This document shows positions 1 through 7,081 of a stretch of DNA of 10,634 bases, one piece after another (position 1 is the first letter of the stretch; each line of letters starts with the position of its first letter). Made by a program: the position numbers and the translations under genes. Where the stretch lies: the NCBI GenBank assembly GCA_002696885.1, contig NZSO01000007.1, forward strand, positions 1-10,634, given 5' to 3'. The DNA comes from Verrucomicrobiales bacterium (GTDB lineage: Bacteria > Verrucomicrobiota > Verrucomicrobiia > Verrucomicrobiales > DEV007). Below the pieces are notes generated by a model, which worked only from the letters and a program-made list of their open reading frames with translations, was not told the origin of the DNA and did not search any database.

Positions 1-1394
1 GACCAGGCCTTCTTGTATAGAAGTGAGGAAGATAATTCCTTGGGTACATTATTGAGACGTATTTCATCATATGCTTTGGCTGACTCTAAAAAATTATTTC
101 TTTCAAAAAGATGTTCGGCTTTGAGTAGGAGTGCCATATCAATGTTTTTGTGGTTAGGGTCCCTAGGGCGTTGCCAATCTACAAAATAGTCCACATATCT
201 GGGTAAACTGCTGTTGCCAAGATTAAATAGTGATAACAGTTTTCGGTATTCTGATTCGCTGGCTTCTTTACTGCTTGGGTAATGCTCTCTCAATAGTATG
301 TACACGCTGATAGCGTCTTTATGCCGATTCAATTGGCGGTATGCATTGCCAACCATTAGAAGCATTTTTGGCCTAACCTCATCGGACATTGAGTATGCTC
401 CAGTCGTATATGAATCAATTACTTTTTGATAATTCTTCTCCTGATAATAAATCTTAATTAAATGAAATTGAGCGTCAGGTTTCCATTCATCACCCCCTTC
501 GTTTGAGAGTGCAGAAGAAAAGTATTTCTTGGCTTCCTCGGTATTACTCAAAGAGTTACTCATTAGACCTAATTTAACTAAGGCCTCTGACCTGATGTCT
601 TCTCGTTGTGATGCTTTAAGGAGTTTTTTAAAGGCTATAATCGATTTATCCTCTTCTTTTTGATCCGCATAATTTCTTGCAAGTGTAAGTAAAGAGGCCT
701 CAAGATAAGGGTTGTCTTTTTCAATCTTAGAAAGTTCTTCAAAGACTGTTAGAGCTTTGGTTTTATTATTTGTTTCAATCAGTGACCTTGCGTAGTAATA
801 TGTCGCAGATAGCCTAACACTATTTTTTTCCAAAGATTTTTTAGCTTCATTAAAATAAGTGCTAGCTCTTTTGAACTCATTGTTTGCATACGTCAGTGAG
901 CCTATTCGATAATTTGCGGCACCAAAAAATTCTGAATCAGGGAAATTCTCAACGATTGATAAATAGGCTTTCTCTGCACTCTCCACATTTTTCTGTTTCA
1001 AGAAAGCCTCAGCTAGTCTGTAAGTGGCCAATGGAGTTGATGCAGAACGGGGCTTAATTTCGATATATTTTTGATAGTACGCAGTGGCAATAGACCATTG
1101 TTTTTGGCTGTAAACAAAGTTGGCATAATCGAGTATAGCCTGTGATCTTTCCTCGTTATTTTCAGTGAATTCCAAATTAGGTACGGCCTTTGGGTAGGTC
1201 TTTGGGATAACTATTTCAGCACGTGGAACTGTTTCATTTGGAGTTATAGGTTCAGCTTTAGGAACAGGTCTCACGGGCTCAGCTTTTGGAGCTGCATTTT
1301 GATTTTCAGCCGGAATCTCTTGAGAATAAGTTATCCCTACATTAGAGTTTGTAAGGAATATTGCTATGATCGCCAAAGCTTTGAGGTACTTCAT
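1..1394 (-). CDS. Secreted TPR-repeat protein, C-terminus cut off by the window edge
   Basis: This is an open reading frame of 464 codons with no stop before the left edge, so the gene is partial at its 3' end. It begins with a signal peptide (about residues 1-24: lysines, then a hydrophobic run, ending near TYSQE). A Pro-rich linker follows (about 34-73) with repeated PKAEP, VPKAEP and YPKAVP units. From about residue 80 there are ten or so TPR-like helical pairs of 34-38 residues, with the usual A/Y/A spacing and P near the unit ends (for example AATYYQKYIEIKP-like and YRLAEAFLKQ). The start is an ATG inside the exbD stop (ATGA overlap), so translation is probably coupled. The position after exbB-exbD suggests a periplasmic scaffold working with that motor, comparable to CpoB/YbgF beside Tol-Pal. 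That role is inferred, and the protein is much longer than CpoB. No enzymatic motif is seen. Confidence 0.9.
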   Translation of the reverse strand, partial: MKYLKALAIIAIFLTNSNVGITYSQEIPAENQNAAPKAEPVRPVPKAEPITPNETVPRAEIVIPKTYPKAVPNLEFTENNEERSQAILDYANFVYSQKQWSIATAYYQKYIEIKPRSASTPLATYRLAEAFLKQKNVESAEKAYLSIVENFPDSEFFGAANYRIGSLTYANNEFKRASTYFNEAKKSLEKNSVRLSATYYYARSLIETNNKTKALTVFEELSKIEKDNPYLEASLLTLARNYADQKEEDKSIIAFKKLLKASQREDIRSEALVKLGLMSNSLSNTEEAKKYFSSALSNEGGDEWKPDAQFHLIKIYYQEKNYQKVIDSYTTGAYSMSDEVRPKMLLMVGNAYRQLNRHKDAISVYILLREHYPSSKEASESEYRKLLSLFNLGNSSLPRYVDYFVDWQRPRDPNHKNIDMALLLKAEHLFERNNFLESAKAYDEIRLNNVPKELSSSLLYKKAW

Positions 1395-1816
1395 TCCTGC
1401 GTATTCTCTGGTTGTGAGGTTGCAAAAGAAATGTTCCAAATGTTTGCCTCTTTACACAAGTTTAAAACTTTAACGATGTGATCAAATGATGCTTCTTTGT
1501 CACCTCTTAGTATTAGGGCTTGATCTGGATAGGCAGCGACAATGTTTCTAAACATTTCCAACGTCTCTTCTTCGGAACGCTCAATTCCTTCGATGGTAAT
1601 AGATCCCTCTTTATTAACGTTTACAACAATTTCGCCTATTGTCCTTTCAGGGTTTTCTCCTGCAGATGCTGCCGGTACACTAATGTCGATTTCAGTTTCA
1701 AATCTGGCATAATTCCATAGCACGATAAAAAATATTAGTAGTAAAAAAACCACGTCGATCATCGGAGCTAGCTGGATGCCGGTTCTCTCTGAGCCAAACT
1801 GTGATTGAAATTTCAT
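1391..1816 (-). CDS. ExbD/TolR-family proton-channel subunit
   Basis: A 141-residue protein with the standard ExbD/TolR layout. A short cytoplasmic N-terminus is followed by one membrane helix (about 17-35) that starts with the family signature LAPMIDVVFLLLIFF. Asp21 in this helix corresponds to the proton-handling Asp of E. coli ExbD (Asp25). A periplasmic domain of about 100 residues follows, with the alternating strand and helix pattern of the family (EIVVNVNKEGSITIEG, then DQALILRGDKEASFDHIVKVL). With ExbB it forms the stator of an inner-membrane motor that uses the proton motive force. Whether it serves TonB-like import or a Tol-like envelope function cannot be told here, because no TonB, TolA or Pal gene is visible. 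It lies 18 bases after exbB and overlaps the TPR gene by 4 bases. No Shine-Dalgarno sequence precedes the ATG; the spacer holds TTAATTAA instead. Confidence 0.93.
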   Translation of the reverse strand: MKFQSQFGSERTGIQLAPMIDVVFLLLIFFIVLWNYARFETEIDISVPAASAGENPERTIGEIVVNVNKEGSITIEGIERSEEETLEMFRNIVAAYPDQALILRGDKEASFDHIVKVLNLCKEANIWNISFATSQPENTQE

Positions 1817-1818
1817 TA

Positions 1819-1826
1819 TTAATTAA
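1819..1826. other. TTAATTAA palindrome just before the exbD start
   Basis: An 8-base perfect palindrome ending 2 bases before the ATG of exbD on the minus strand, in the place where a ribosome binding site would be expected. The same 8 bases lie upstream of exbB and of the sigma factor gene. They may be an A/T-rich unstructured leader rather than a protein-binding site. Confidence 0.35.
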
Positions 1827-1834
1827 ACTTGTTT

Positions 1835-2629
1835 CTAAATCCCTTGGATATCAGCAGGTCTATTACTCTCATTTTTCTGTTTACCAACCCTGGCCTTACC
1901 AATACTTGCTCTTTTATATTGGGCAGCCAGAAGAGCCATGATATGTGTTGAGGCGGCCTCCAGTTCAGCAACCAAACCCTGAACTTTACCTCTAAAAAGA
2001 GAATAGAAAATTAAAGCAGGAATCCCGATGCATAGGCCTCCAGCAGTAGTGAGTAGTGCCTCAGATACACCGCTAGCTAGTCCGGTTTGTTTTGATCCAA
2101 CAAAACTATGTTGTGCAATTTCACGAAAAGCTTTGATCATCCCTACAACGGTACCAAGAAGCCCCACCATAGGTGCAATTGCACCTATGTCTGCCAAATA
2201 TTGAATACGTTGATGTAAAAGACTGGCCTGTCTGGATCCCTCGGCTTCAGTGACCTCTCTGACCTCTTCAAAACTTGCCAAGGGGTTTTTTGTCGCAAAC
2301 TCAACTGTCTTTGCTGTAATTCTTGAAATGCATTGATCTTGTCGTTTGCATATTTTAAGAAGGCCAATGTAATCCTGTTTTCGAATCAGAGAATCGGCTG
2401 ATCTCATGAACCTTCCGCTAACAACTGCTCCTTTTCTAATCGTTAGCGTGTAAAAGATAATAAGGAAAACCGCGGCAACTGACAGGGCAGCTAAAGGCCA
2501 CGCCAAAAATCCAGCTTCCTCTACTAGATTTAAGAGAGTAAGATCTTTGTTGTCTGGATCCATTTCTTGCGCTCCTACCAAGCCGCTTGTTAAAAGTAGT
2601 GCCAGACTGATTCTAAAGATGATATTCAT
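1835..2629 (-). CDS. MotA/TolQ/ExbB-family proton-channel protein with N-terminal signal peptide
   Basis: A 264-residue protein. Residues 1-20 look like a cleavable signal peptide ending LVGA before QE, which places the short following segment in the periplasm. Membrane helices are seen at about 42-62, 149-167 and 190-212. The second and third carry the family signature: IGAIAPMVGLLGTVVGMIKAF, then GVSEALLTTAGGLCIGIPALI. A cytoplasmic helical region lies between helix 1 and helix 2. The C-terminus is basic and polar. The protein should form the pentameric channel around an ExbD dimer. An extra N-terminal signal peptide occurs in many ExbB/TolQ homologues outside the TonB system and does not argue against the call. 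It is the first gene of exbB-exbD-TPR. A weak GAAGG lies 10 bases before the ATG; the bases between are TTTAATTAAA. Confidence 0.93.
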   Translation of the reverse strand: MNIIFRISLALLLTSGLVGAQEMDPDNKDLTLLNLVEEAGFLAWPLAALSVAAVFLIIFYTLTIRKGAVVSGRFMRSADSLIRKQDYIGLLKICKRQDQCISRITAKTVEFATKNPLASFEEVREVTEAEGSRQASLLHQRIQYLADIGAIAPMVGLLGTVVGMIKAFREIAQHSFVGSKQTGLASGVSEALLTTAGGLCIGIPALIFYSLFRGKVQGLVAELEAASTHIMALLAAQYKRASIGKARVGKQKNESNRPADIQGI

Positions 2630-2768
2630 TTTAATTAAACCTTCACTGAGGTAACATATATTTAAAGATGCCCCTTTTCTGTTCGATTTTCAAACTCTGG
2701 TTGCATTAAGATTAAGTCTTTAATTCTATATTTTACGTTTAATTATACTATTTAGAAATACGTACACT
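2630..2768. promoter_or_regulatory. Divergent spacer between exbB and uvrC; probable promoter region
   Basis: These 139 A/T-rich bases must hold the promoters for both the exbB operon (minus) and uvrC (plus). On the plus strand, TATACT at 2744-2749 is a reasonable -10 element and would give a very short leader of about 13 bases before the GTG of uvrC. TATATT at 2727-2732 is a second option, but its best upstream partner, TTGCAT at 2701-2706, is 20 bases away, which is too far. No clear -35 element goes with either. On the minus strand I see no convincing pair. No hairpin or riboswitch-like structure stands out. Confidence 0.3.
2631..2638. other. TTAATTAA palindrome just before the exbB start
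   Basis: Second copy of the 8-base palindrome, one base away from the ATG of exbB. A weak Shine-Dalgarno-like GAAGG (2640-2644, minus strand) lies immediately upstream, so here the palindrome fills the usual spacer between a ribosome site and the start codon. Confidence 0.35.
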
Positions 2769-4334
2769 GTGTCAGCAAACTTTCAGCAATCGCGTGCTAA
2801 TTTTCGAGAAAAGCTGCAAGATATTCCTCACAAGCCAGGTGTTTACATAATGAGGGATAGGATTGGAAGAATTATATATGTTGGAAAAGCTAAGGATTTG
2901 CGAAAAAGGCTTTCTAATTATTTTACTCCTTCCAGAAGAAGTAGAGCCGATATCAAGACAAGGGCTCTAGTCGATAGTATTTGGGATTTTGAAATTAATA
3001 CAGTCAGGTCAGAAAACGAAGCCTTGTTGCTAGAGGGCAAATTGATTAAAGATTATAGGCCCAAGTATAATGTGGTCTTTAGGGATGATAAGAGGTTTCT
3101 GATGCTGAAAATCAATCTTTCAGATCCACTGCCTAAGTTTCAATTGGTACGAGTTCAGAAAATGGATGGGGCAAAATACTATGGGCCATTTCCTCATTCT
3201 GGTGCTCTAAGATTCACTTATGATTGGCTTAATAAGAATTTTGGTCTTAGGACTTGTCGATCCAAAAATCCTGGTGATCTTCAATACAAGCATTGCAATG
3301 ACGATATTATTCGAAATTGCTCAGCTCCTTGTATTCAAAAAGTAGATAACGATCAATATCTGGAACAGGTAAATAAAGCTTGTGATTTTTTAGAGGGGGG
3401 ATGGAAGGAAAGAGTTTCTGAGCTAGAGAGCCAGATGCAAGAGGCCTCAGACAATAATGATTTTGAAACCGCCGCAAACTGTAGGGATATGATCCACAGT
3501 TTAAGAAAAACACTTCAGCCCTCGAGAAAATTCACAAGAGGCAGAGGAGTTCCAAGTCCAAATATTGATCCTGAAAGCGATATTAATGAACTCAAAGAAT
3601 ATCTTGGCATGGATTCCATTCCCAAGGTGATGGAGTGTTTTGATATATCTAATATTTCCTCCAGTCACATCGTTGCATCCATGGTTCGTTTTGAGAATGG
3701 TTTGCCCGATAATTCTGGTTATCGACGGTATCGCATAAAGGGAGTGAAAAAACAAAACGATTTTTCAAGCATGGCCGAAGTAGTAAGACGAAGATATTCA
3801 AGGATTCTACTTTCAGCAAAAAATGTTGCAGAGGACATGAATGAATATAGCCAAGAGTCTGTCCTTGATGCGGTTCGCAGAATTGGCAATCAATCAGCTT
3901 TTGTGAGATTGCCTGACTTGGTTGTTGTTGATGGGGGCAAGGGTCAACTTTCAAGTGCGCTTAAAGAATTAAGAAAGCTTGGTCTTCATGATTTACCCAT
4001 TATTGGATTGGCCAAAAAAAATGAAGAGGTATTCATGCCAGATAATCCTAATCCCTTACGGATTCCGCATGACACAGGTGCACTCAAATTACTACAAAGG
4101 ATAAGAGACGAGGCTCACCGCTACGCTAATTCATATCATCAATTATTGATGAGAAGAAGAATTGAAGAAAGTGTACTCGATGATTGTCCAGGTATTACCG
4201 AAAATAGAAAAAAAATCCTACTCAAAAGGTTTGGGTCAGTTTCTCGGTTAAAGAGAGCGGAAGTTGAAAAAATCGCAGAGATTCAAGGAATAAGCCCTAA
4301 AAGCGCTAAACAGATAAAAGATTTTTTGAATTAA
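2769..4334 (+). CDS. uvrC: UvrABC excinuclease subunit C, compact variant
   Basis: UvrC makes both cuts around DNA lesions after UvrB loading. The 521 residues show: a GIY-YIG nuclease (GVY at 24-26, YVG at 37-39, the Arg of GKAKDLRKRL, and the ENEALLLE block at 82-89); four cysteines C163, C176, C184 and C188, whose spacing (12, 7 and 3 residues between) closely matches the reported iron-sulfur ligands of E. coli UvrC; a UVR helix pair for UvrB binding (about 212-247); an RNase H-like nuclease with Asp292 (MECFDIS), Asp388 (VVVDGGKGQL) and His450 (RDEAHRYA); and a tandem helix-hairpin-helix (about 472-521). All catalytic residues are present, so it should be active. E. coli UvrC has about 610 residues. 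The shortfall lies between UVR and MECFDIS, while a 29-residue insertion lies between RRRY and VVVDGG. The start is GTG without a Shine-Dalgarno sequence; no better in-frame start is seen. Confidence 0.96.
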   Translation: MSANFQQSRANFREKLQDIPHKPGVYIMRDRIGRIIYVGKAKDLRKRLSNYFTPSRRSRADIKTRALVDSIWDFEINTVRSENEALLLEGKLIKDYRPKYNVVFRDDKRFLMLKINLSDPLPKFQLVRVQKMDGAKYYGPFPHSGALRFTYDWLNKNFGLRTCRSKNPGDLQYKHCNDDIIRNCSAPCIQKVDNDQYLEQVNKACDFLEGGWKERVSELESQMQEASDNNDFETAANCRDMIHSLRKTLQPSRKFTRGRGVPSPNIDPESDINELKEYLGMDSIPKVMECFDISNISSSHIVASMVRFENGLPDNSGYRRYRIKGVKKQNDFSSMAEVVRRRYSRILLSAKNVAEDMNEYSQESVLDAVRRIGNQSAFVRLPDLVVVDGGKGQLSSALKELRKLGLHDLPIIGLAKKNEEVFMPDNPNPLRIPHDTGALKLLQRIRDEAHRYANSYHQLLMRRRIEESVLDDCPGITENRKKILLKRFGSVSRLKRAEVEKIAEIQGISPKSAKQIKDFLN

Positions 4335-4399
4335 TTATTGGTAATGCTTGTTGCTTATTGATCTTATAAGGACAACGTAAGACTTTAACTAAAACAATT

Positions 4400-6646
4400 A
4401 TGGCCATGAATAAATTAACAATCGTTGTTTTTTTAATGGCCTTGTGTTTTCTCCATTCATGGATTTTCTCAAATGACGCCCCTATTAATCTTGAGGAAAA
4501 ACCCGCGCCCAAAGCCATACCTGTTCCTGTGCCTGAACCGGTTGAGGAAAAGCCGATAGACATCCCTAAAGCACTACCTGTTAAAGAAAATCTAGATGAT
4601 GATGTCATTGAGGTTCCTAAAGCCATACCGCTAAAGGAAATAAAGATTGAGGATGTGCCTGAGGAGGTGAACGGACCAGAGGAACAAATTGAATCTGAAA
4701 AAAAAGATGAGCCTCCAAAAGAATTTGAATTGCCACCGCTGCCACCGATCCAGGATAATATTTTAAAAGAGCTGGAGAAAGAGAATCAAGACGTGAGGGC
4801 TGAATGGGAAACACAGACCGAGGCCAGGACTCTAACGTTAAAGGTGCCAGCCCCCAGAGGCCAAATTACGGATCGCAACGGGGACCCGTTGGCAATAAAT
4901 AAGCTGGGATATTTTGTATCTTTAAAATTTCCCTATTTTAAAAATCCAAAGCCAACTGAAATCATTGCTTATGCAAATGAGAGAATCAAATATGCGAGAG
5001 AATTATTTAATACTAGTTGGTCAGTCAGTGATGAGCGCATTCTAAGTCATTATAAAAACCGTAGATGGCTTCCATTACCTTTTTCATCAATGTTGACTGA
5101 CGATCAGGTTGGGCTTTTAAAATCGAAACCTAAAAAAGGGCTGGAGTTGTTTGCAACTTACCAGAGATTTTACCCTGGTGAAGGTCTAGCGTGTCATGTT
5201 ATTGGGTATGTAGGTAAAAAAGCTAAGGCGCCTCAAGGGGCTGTAGTTCCGGGGGAGTTACTTTGGCCAATCACCGAGGGTAGAGAAGGACTTGAGAAAA
5301 GTTTTGATGATAGGCTTCAGGGGACTCCTGGTAAAATTAATTATCTCTTTGATCCGAATGGGGTCAAGCTCGCTGAAGAGATGATTACTAGGCCCGTTCC
5401 TGGAAAAAATGTTGTTACTAGTATTGATATAGAGATGCAAACCCTTGCTGAAAAAGCCCTTGAAGAGCATACTGAGCGAGGTGCATTTGTTGTGATGGAT
5501 TGCGTTACCGGTGATGTTTACGCTTTAGCTTCGCGGCCCACATATGATATTAATGTTTGGGTGCCTGCAATCACTAATTCCAAGTTCAAGGAATTGCAGG
5601 AGGATCCAAATTTACCTCTTTTCCCTCGAGCTTTTAGGGGGCAGTATCCACCTGCATCAACTTTTAAAATATCTGTTGCTCTTGCTGCATTGGAAAATGG
5701 TGCTGTAGACGAAAGTACTTTAATTGACTGCCCAAGATCAATCCAGATTGGAGACAAAATTTTTAGGAATTGGAGTAAAAAACCGGAAGGTAATTTAAAT
5801 GTGATGAATGCAATAATGAGATCATGCAATACCTGGTTTTACGTTGTTGGAAGAGAGACTGGTGGAGAAAACATCTCATCGATGGCTCACCGTTTTGGTT
5901 ATGGTGAAAAGACCGGTTTGCCATTGAGTGCAGAAGAAGACGGTTTTATTCCAACTGATTCGGTCTTAAGAGAAAAATTTGGACACTCCTTTACTGGTGG
6001 CTATGTAGCTCATGCATCGATCGGACAGGGTTATGTCCTTTCGACACCGATACAAGTTGCACAGATGATGGCTGGTGTTGGCAATGGTTTCTTTGTTCCC
6101 AAGCCGAGGCTTGTTATCCAAGTTCAAGATCTCAATAACAATGTTACAGAGAGTTATTATCCAGAGCAAAGGAACAAATTAAACGTGGATCCTCTTAATA
6201 TGTCATTTGTTCGACAAGGAATGGTTGATGTTGTTAATGCATCTTCAGGAACCGCAATGCGAGCTAGAAATAAGCACGTAACCATGTCAGGTAAAACAGG
6301 TACTGGACAATGGATTCAAAACGGTAAGCAATTACTAATTTCTTGGTTTGCAGGATGCGTGCCTGCAGAAAATCCAAGGTATGCCTTTGCTGCAATTTGT
6401 GAGGGAAATCCAGGAGAAGAGATTACAGGCAGTAGTAAAGCGGCTCCGCTGGTTGGTGATTTTTTTAATGCTTTATACGATCTGAAAAAAGAGAGAGGGG
6501 AATTAGAAGATTATACCAAAACCGCAGTCGCAACGACATTTAGTCTTCCCGGTGATGAGGAGAATGAAGAGAATTTAAATGAAAGTGCATCTGAAGAGTC
6601 TAATCCGCTAAGGAGGTTTCTGAGTCCTTTTCGTAGAAGAAGATAA
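4400..6646 (+). CDS. mrdA: Class B penicillin-binding protein, PBP2 type (peptidoglycan transpeptidase)
   Basis: A DD-transpeptidase that cross-links peptidoglycan. One N-terminal membrane anchor (about 4-22) is followed by an unusual linker of over 100 residues (about 25-140), rich in Pro, Glu and Lys, with PKAIPVPVP, PKALPVKE and PKAIPLKE repeats. The dimerisation region starts at APRGQITDRNGDPLA (about 151-165) and includes EGREGLEKSFDDRLQGTPG. The penicillin-binding domain has all three motifs: S420-T-F-K423 (nucleophile Ser420), S475-C-N477 and K632-T-G634. SCNTWFYVVG and the domain order favour PBP2 over FtsI, but I call PBP2 with moderate certainty. The C-terminal tail is acidic, then Arg-rich (RRFLSPFRRRR). 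It lies 65 bases after uvrC, probably in one transcript, and not beside mreCD or rodA in this window. Two ATGs (4400 and 4406) are possible starts; neither has a Shine-Dalgarno sequence. Confidence 0.93.
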   Translation: MAMNKLTIVVFLMALCFLHSWIFSNDAPINLEEKPAPKAIPVPVPEPVEEKPIDIPKALPVKENLDDDVIEVPKAIPLKEIKIEDVPEEVNGPEEQIESEKKDEPPKEFELPPLPPIQDNILKELEKENQDVRAEWETQTEARTLTLKVPAPRGQITDRNGDPLAINKLGYFVSLKFPYFKNPKPTEIIAYANERIKYARELFNTSWSVSDERILSHYKNRRWLPLPFSSMLTDDQVGLLKSKPKKGLELFATYQRFYPGEGLACHVIGYVGKKAKAPQGAVVPGELLWPITEGREGLEKSFDDRLQGTPGKINYLFDPNGVKLAEEMITRPVPGKNVVTSIDIEMQTLAEKALEEHTERGAFVVMDCVTGDVYALASRPTYDINVWVPAITNSKFKELQEDPNLPLFPRAFRGQYPPASTFKISVALAALENGAVDESTLIDCPRSIQIGDKIFRNWSKKPEGNLNVMNAIMRSCNTWFYVVGRETGGENISSMAHRFGYGEKTGLPLSAEEDGFIPTDSVLREKFGHSFTGGYVAHASIGQGYVLSTPIQVAQMMAGVGNGFFVPKPRLVIQVQDLNNNVTESYYPEQRNKLNVDPLNMSFVRQGMVDVVNASSGTAMRARNKHVTMSGKTGTGQWIQNGKQLLISWFAGCVPAENPRYAFAAICEGNPGEEITGSSKAAPLVGDFFNALYDLKKERGELEDYTKTAVATTFSLPGDEENEENLNESASEESNPLRRFLSPFRRRR

Positions 6647-6663
6647 AAAATTTTACAAGTATC

Positions 6664-7074
6664 ATGGAAGTTCAAGTAGCAACACTGTGTGATTCAGCTC
6701 ACGACTATAATCATAAGCTTTGCATCATGGGCACTTTTGATACCATTTGCTCGACTCACCTTCCCGTGGTTCACCCGCAATGTGCCATAGCTCTAAGAAT
6801 TTGTTTCAAGCCTGGCGACGAAGGCGACCATGAAATAGCTATTAACTTTATTGATGATGATGGAAAACCTAAAATGCCATCAATTCAGTCTAGGATAAAT
6901 GTTCAATTGCCTCCAGATGCCTATTTTCTTACTAGAAACTTGGTCATTAATATTCAACGCTTACAATTTGATGATGTTGGTCAATTTTCGATCGATGTTA
7001 GTGCTGACGGTGAAATGTTAACCAGAATTCCTCTAAGAGTAATGTTGGTTGATAAAAAGCAGTCCAAATCTTAA
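6664..7074 (+). CDS. DUF6941-like small protein of unknown function
   Basis: A 136-residue protein without signal peptide or membrane segment, so probably cytoplasmic. The opening (VATLCDSAHDYNHKLCIMGTFDTI) and the block PVVHPQCAIALRICF recall the family I know as DUF6941, whose members start with a similar 'LCD...GKLnilGxFD' pattern. That match is from memory and unverified. The rest reads as alternating beta strands, including HEIAINFIDDDGK, NLVINIQRLQF and GQFSIDVSADGEML, compatible with a compact beta-sandwich. No catalytic motif is visible. It begins 17 bases after the PBP2 stop on the same strand, so co-transcription with uvrC and PBP2 is likely. Whether it acts with PBP2 is unknown. 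No Shine-Dalgarno sequence precedes the ATG. Confidence 0.85.
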   Translation: MEVQVATLCDSAHDYNHKLCIMGTFDTICSTHLPVVHPQCAIALRICFKPGDEGDHEIAINFIDDDGKPKMPSIQSRINVQLPPDAYFLTRNLVINIQRLQFDDVGQFSIDVSADGEMLTRIPLRVMLVDKKQSKS

Positions 7075-7081
7075 ATGTTTA

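Noticed and set aside
2701..2732. TTGCAT and TATATT as a sigma-70 promoter for uvrC
   Set aside because: The spacer is 20 bases, too long for a normal promoter; kept only as a weak option in the spacer entry.
4306..4626. Minus-strand frame of 106 codons over the start of the PBP2 gene
   Set aside because: Low-complexity Ser/Gly/Thr translation opposite the Pro/Glu-rich linker; it is a shadow frame of the repeat-rich PBP2 sequence.
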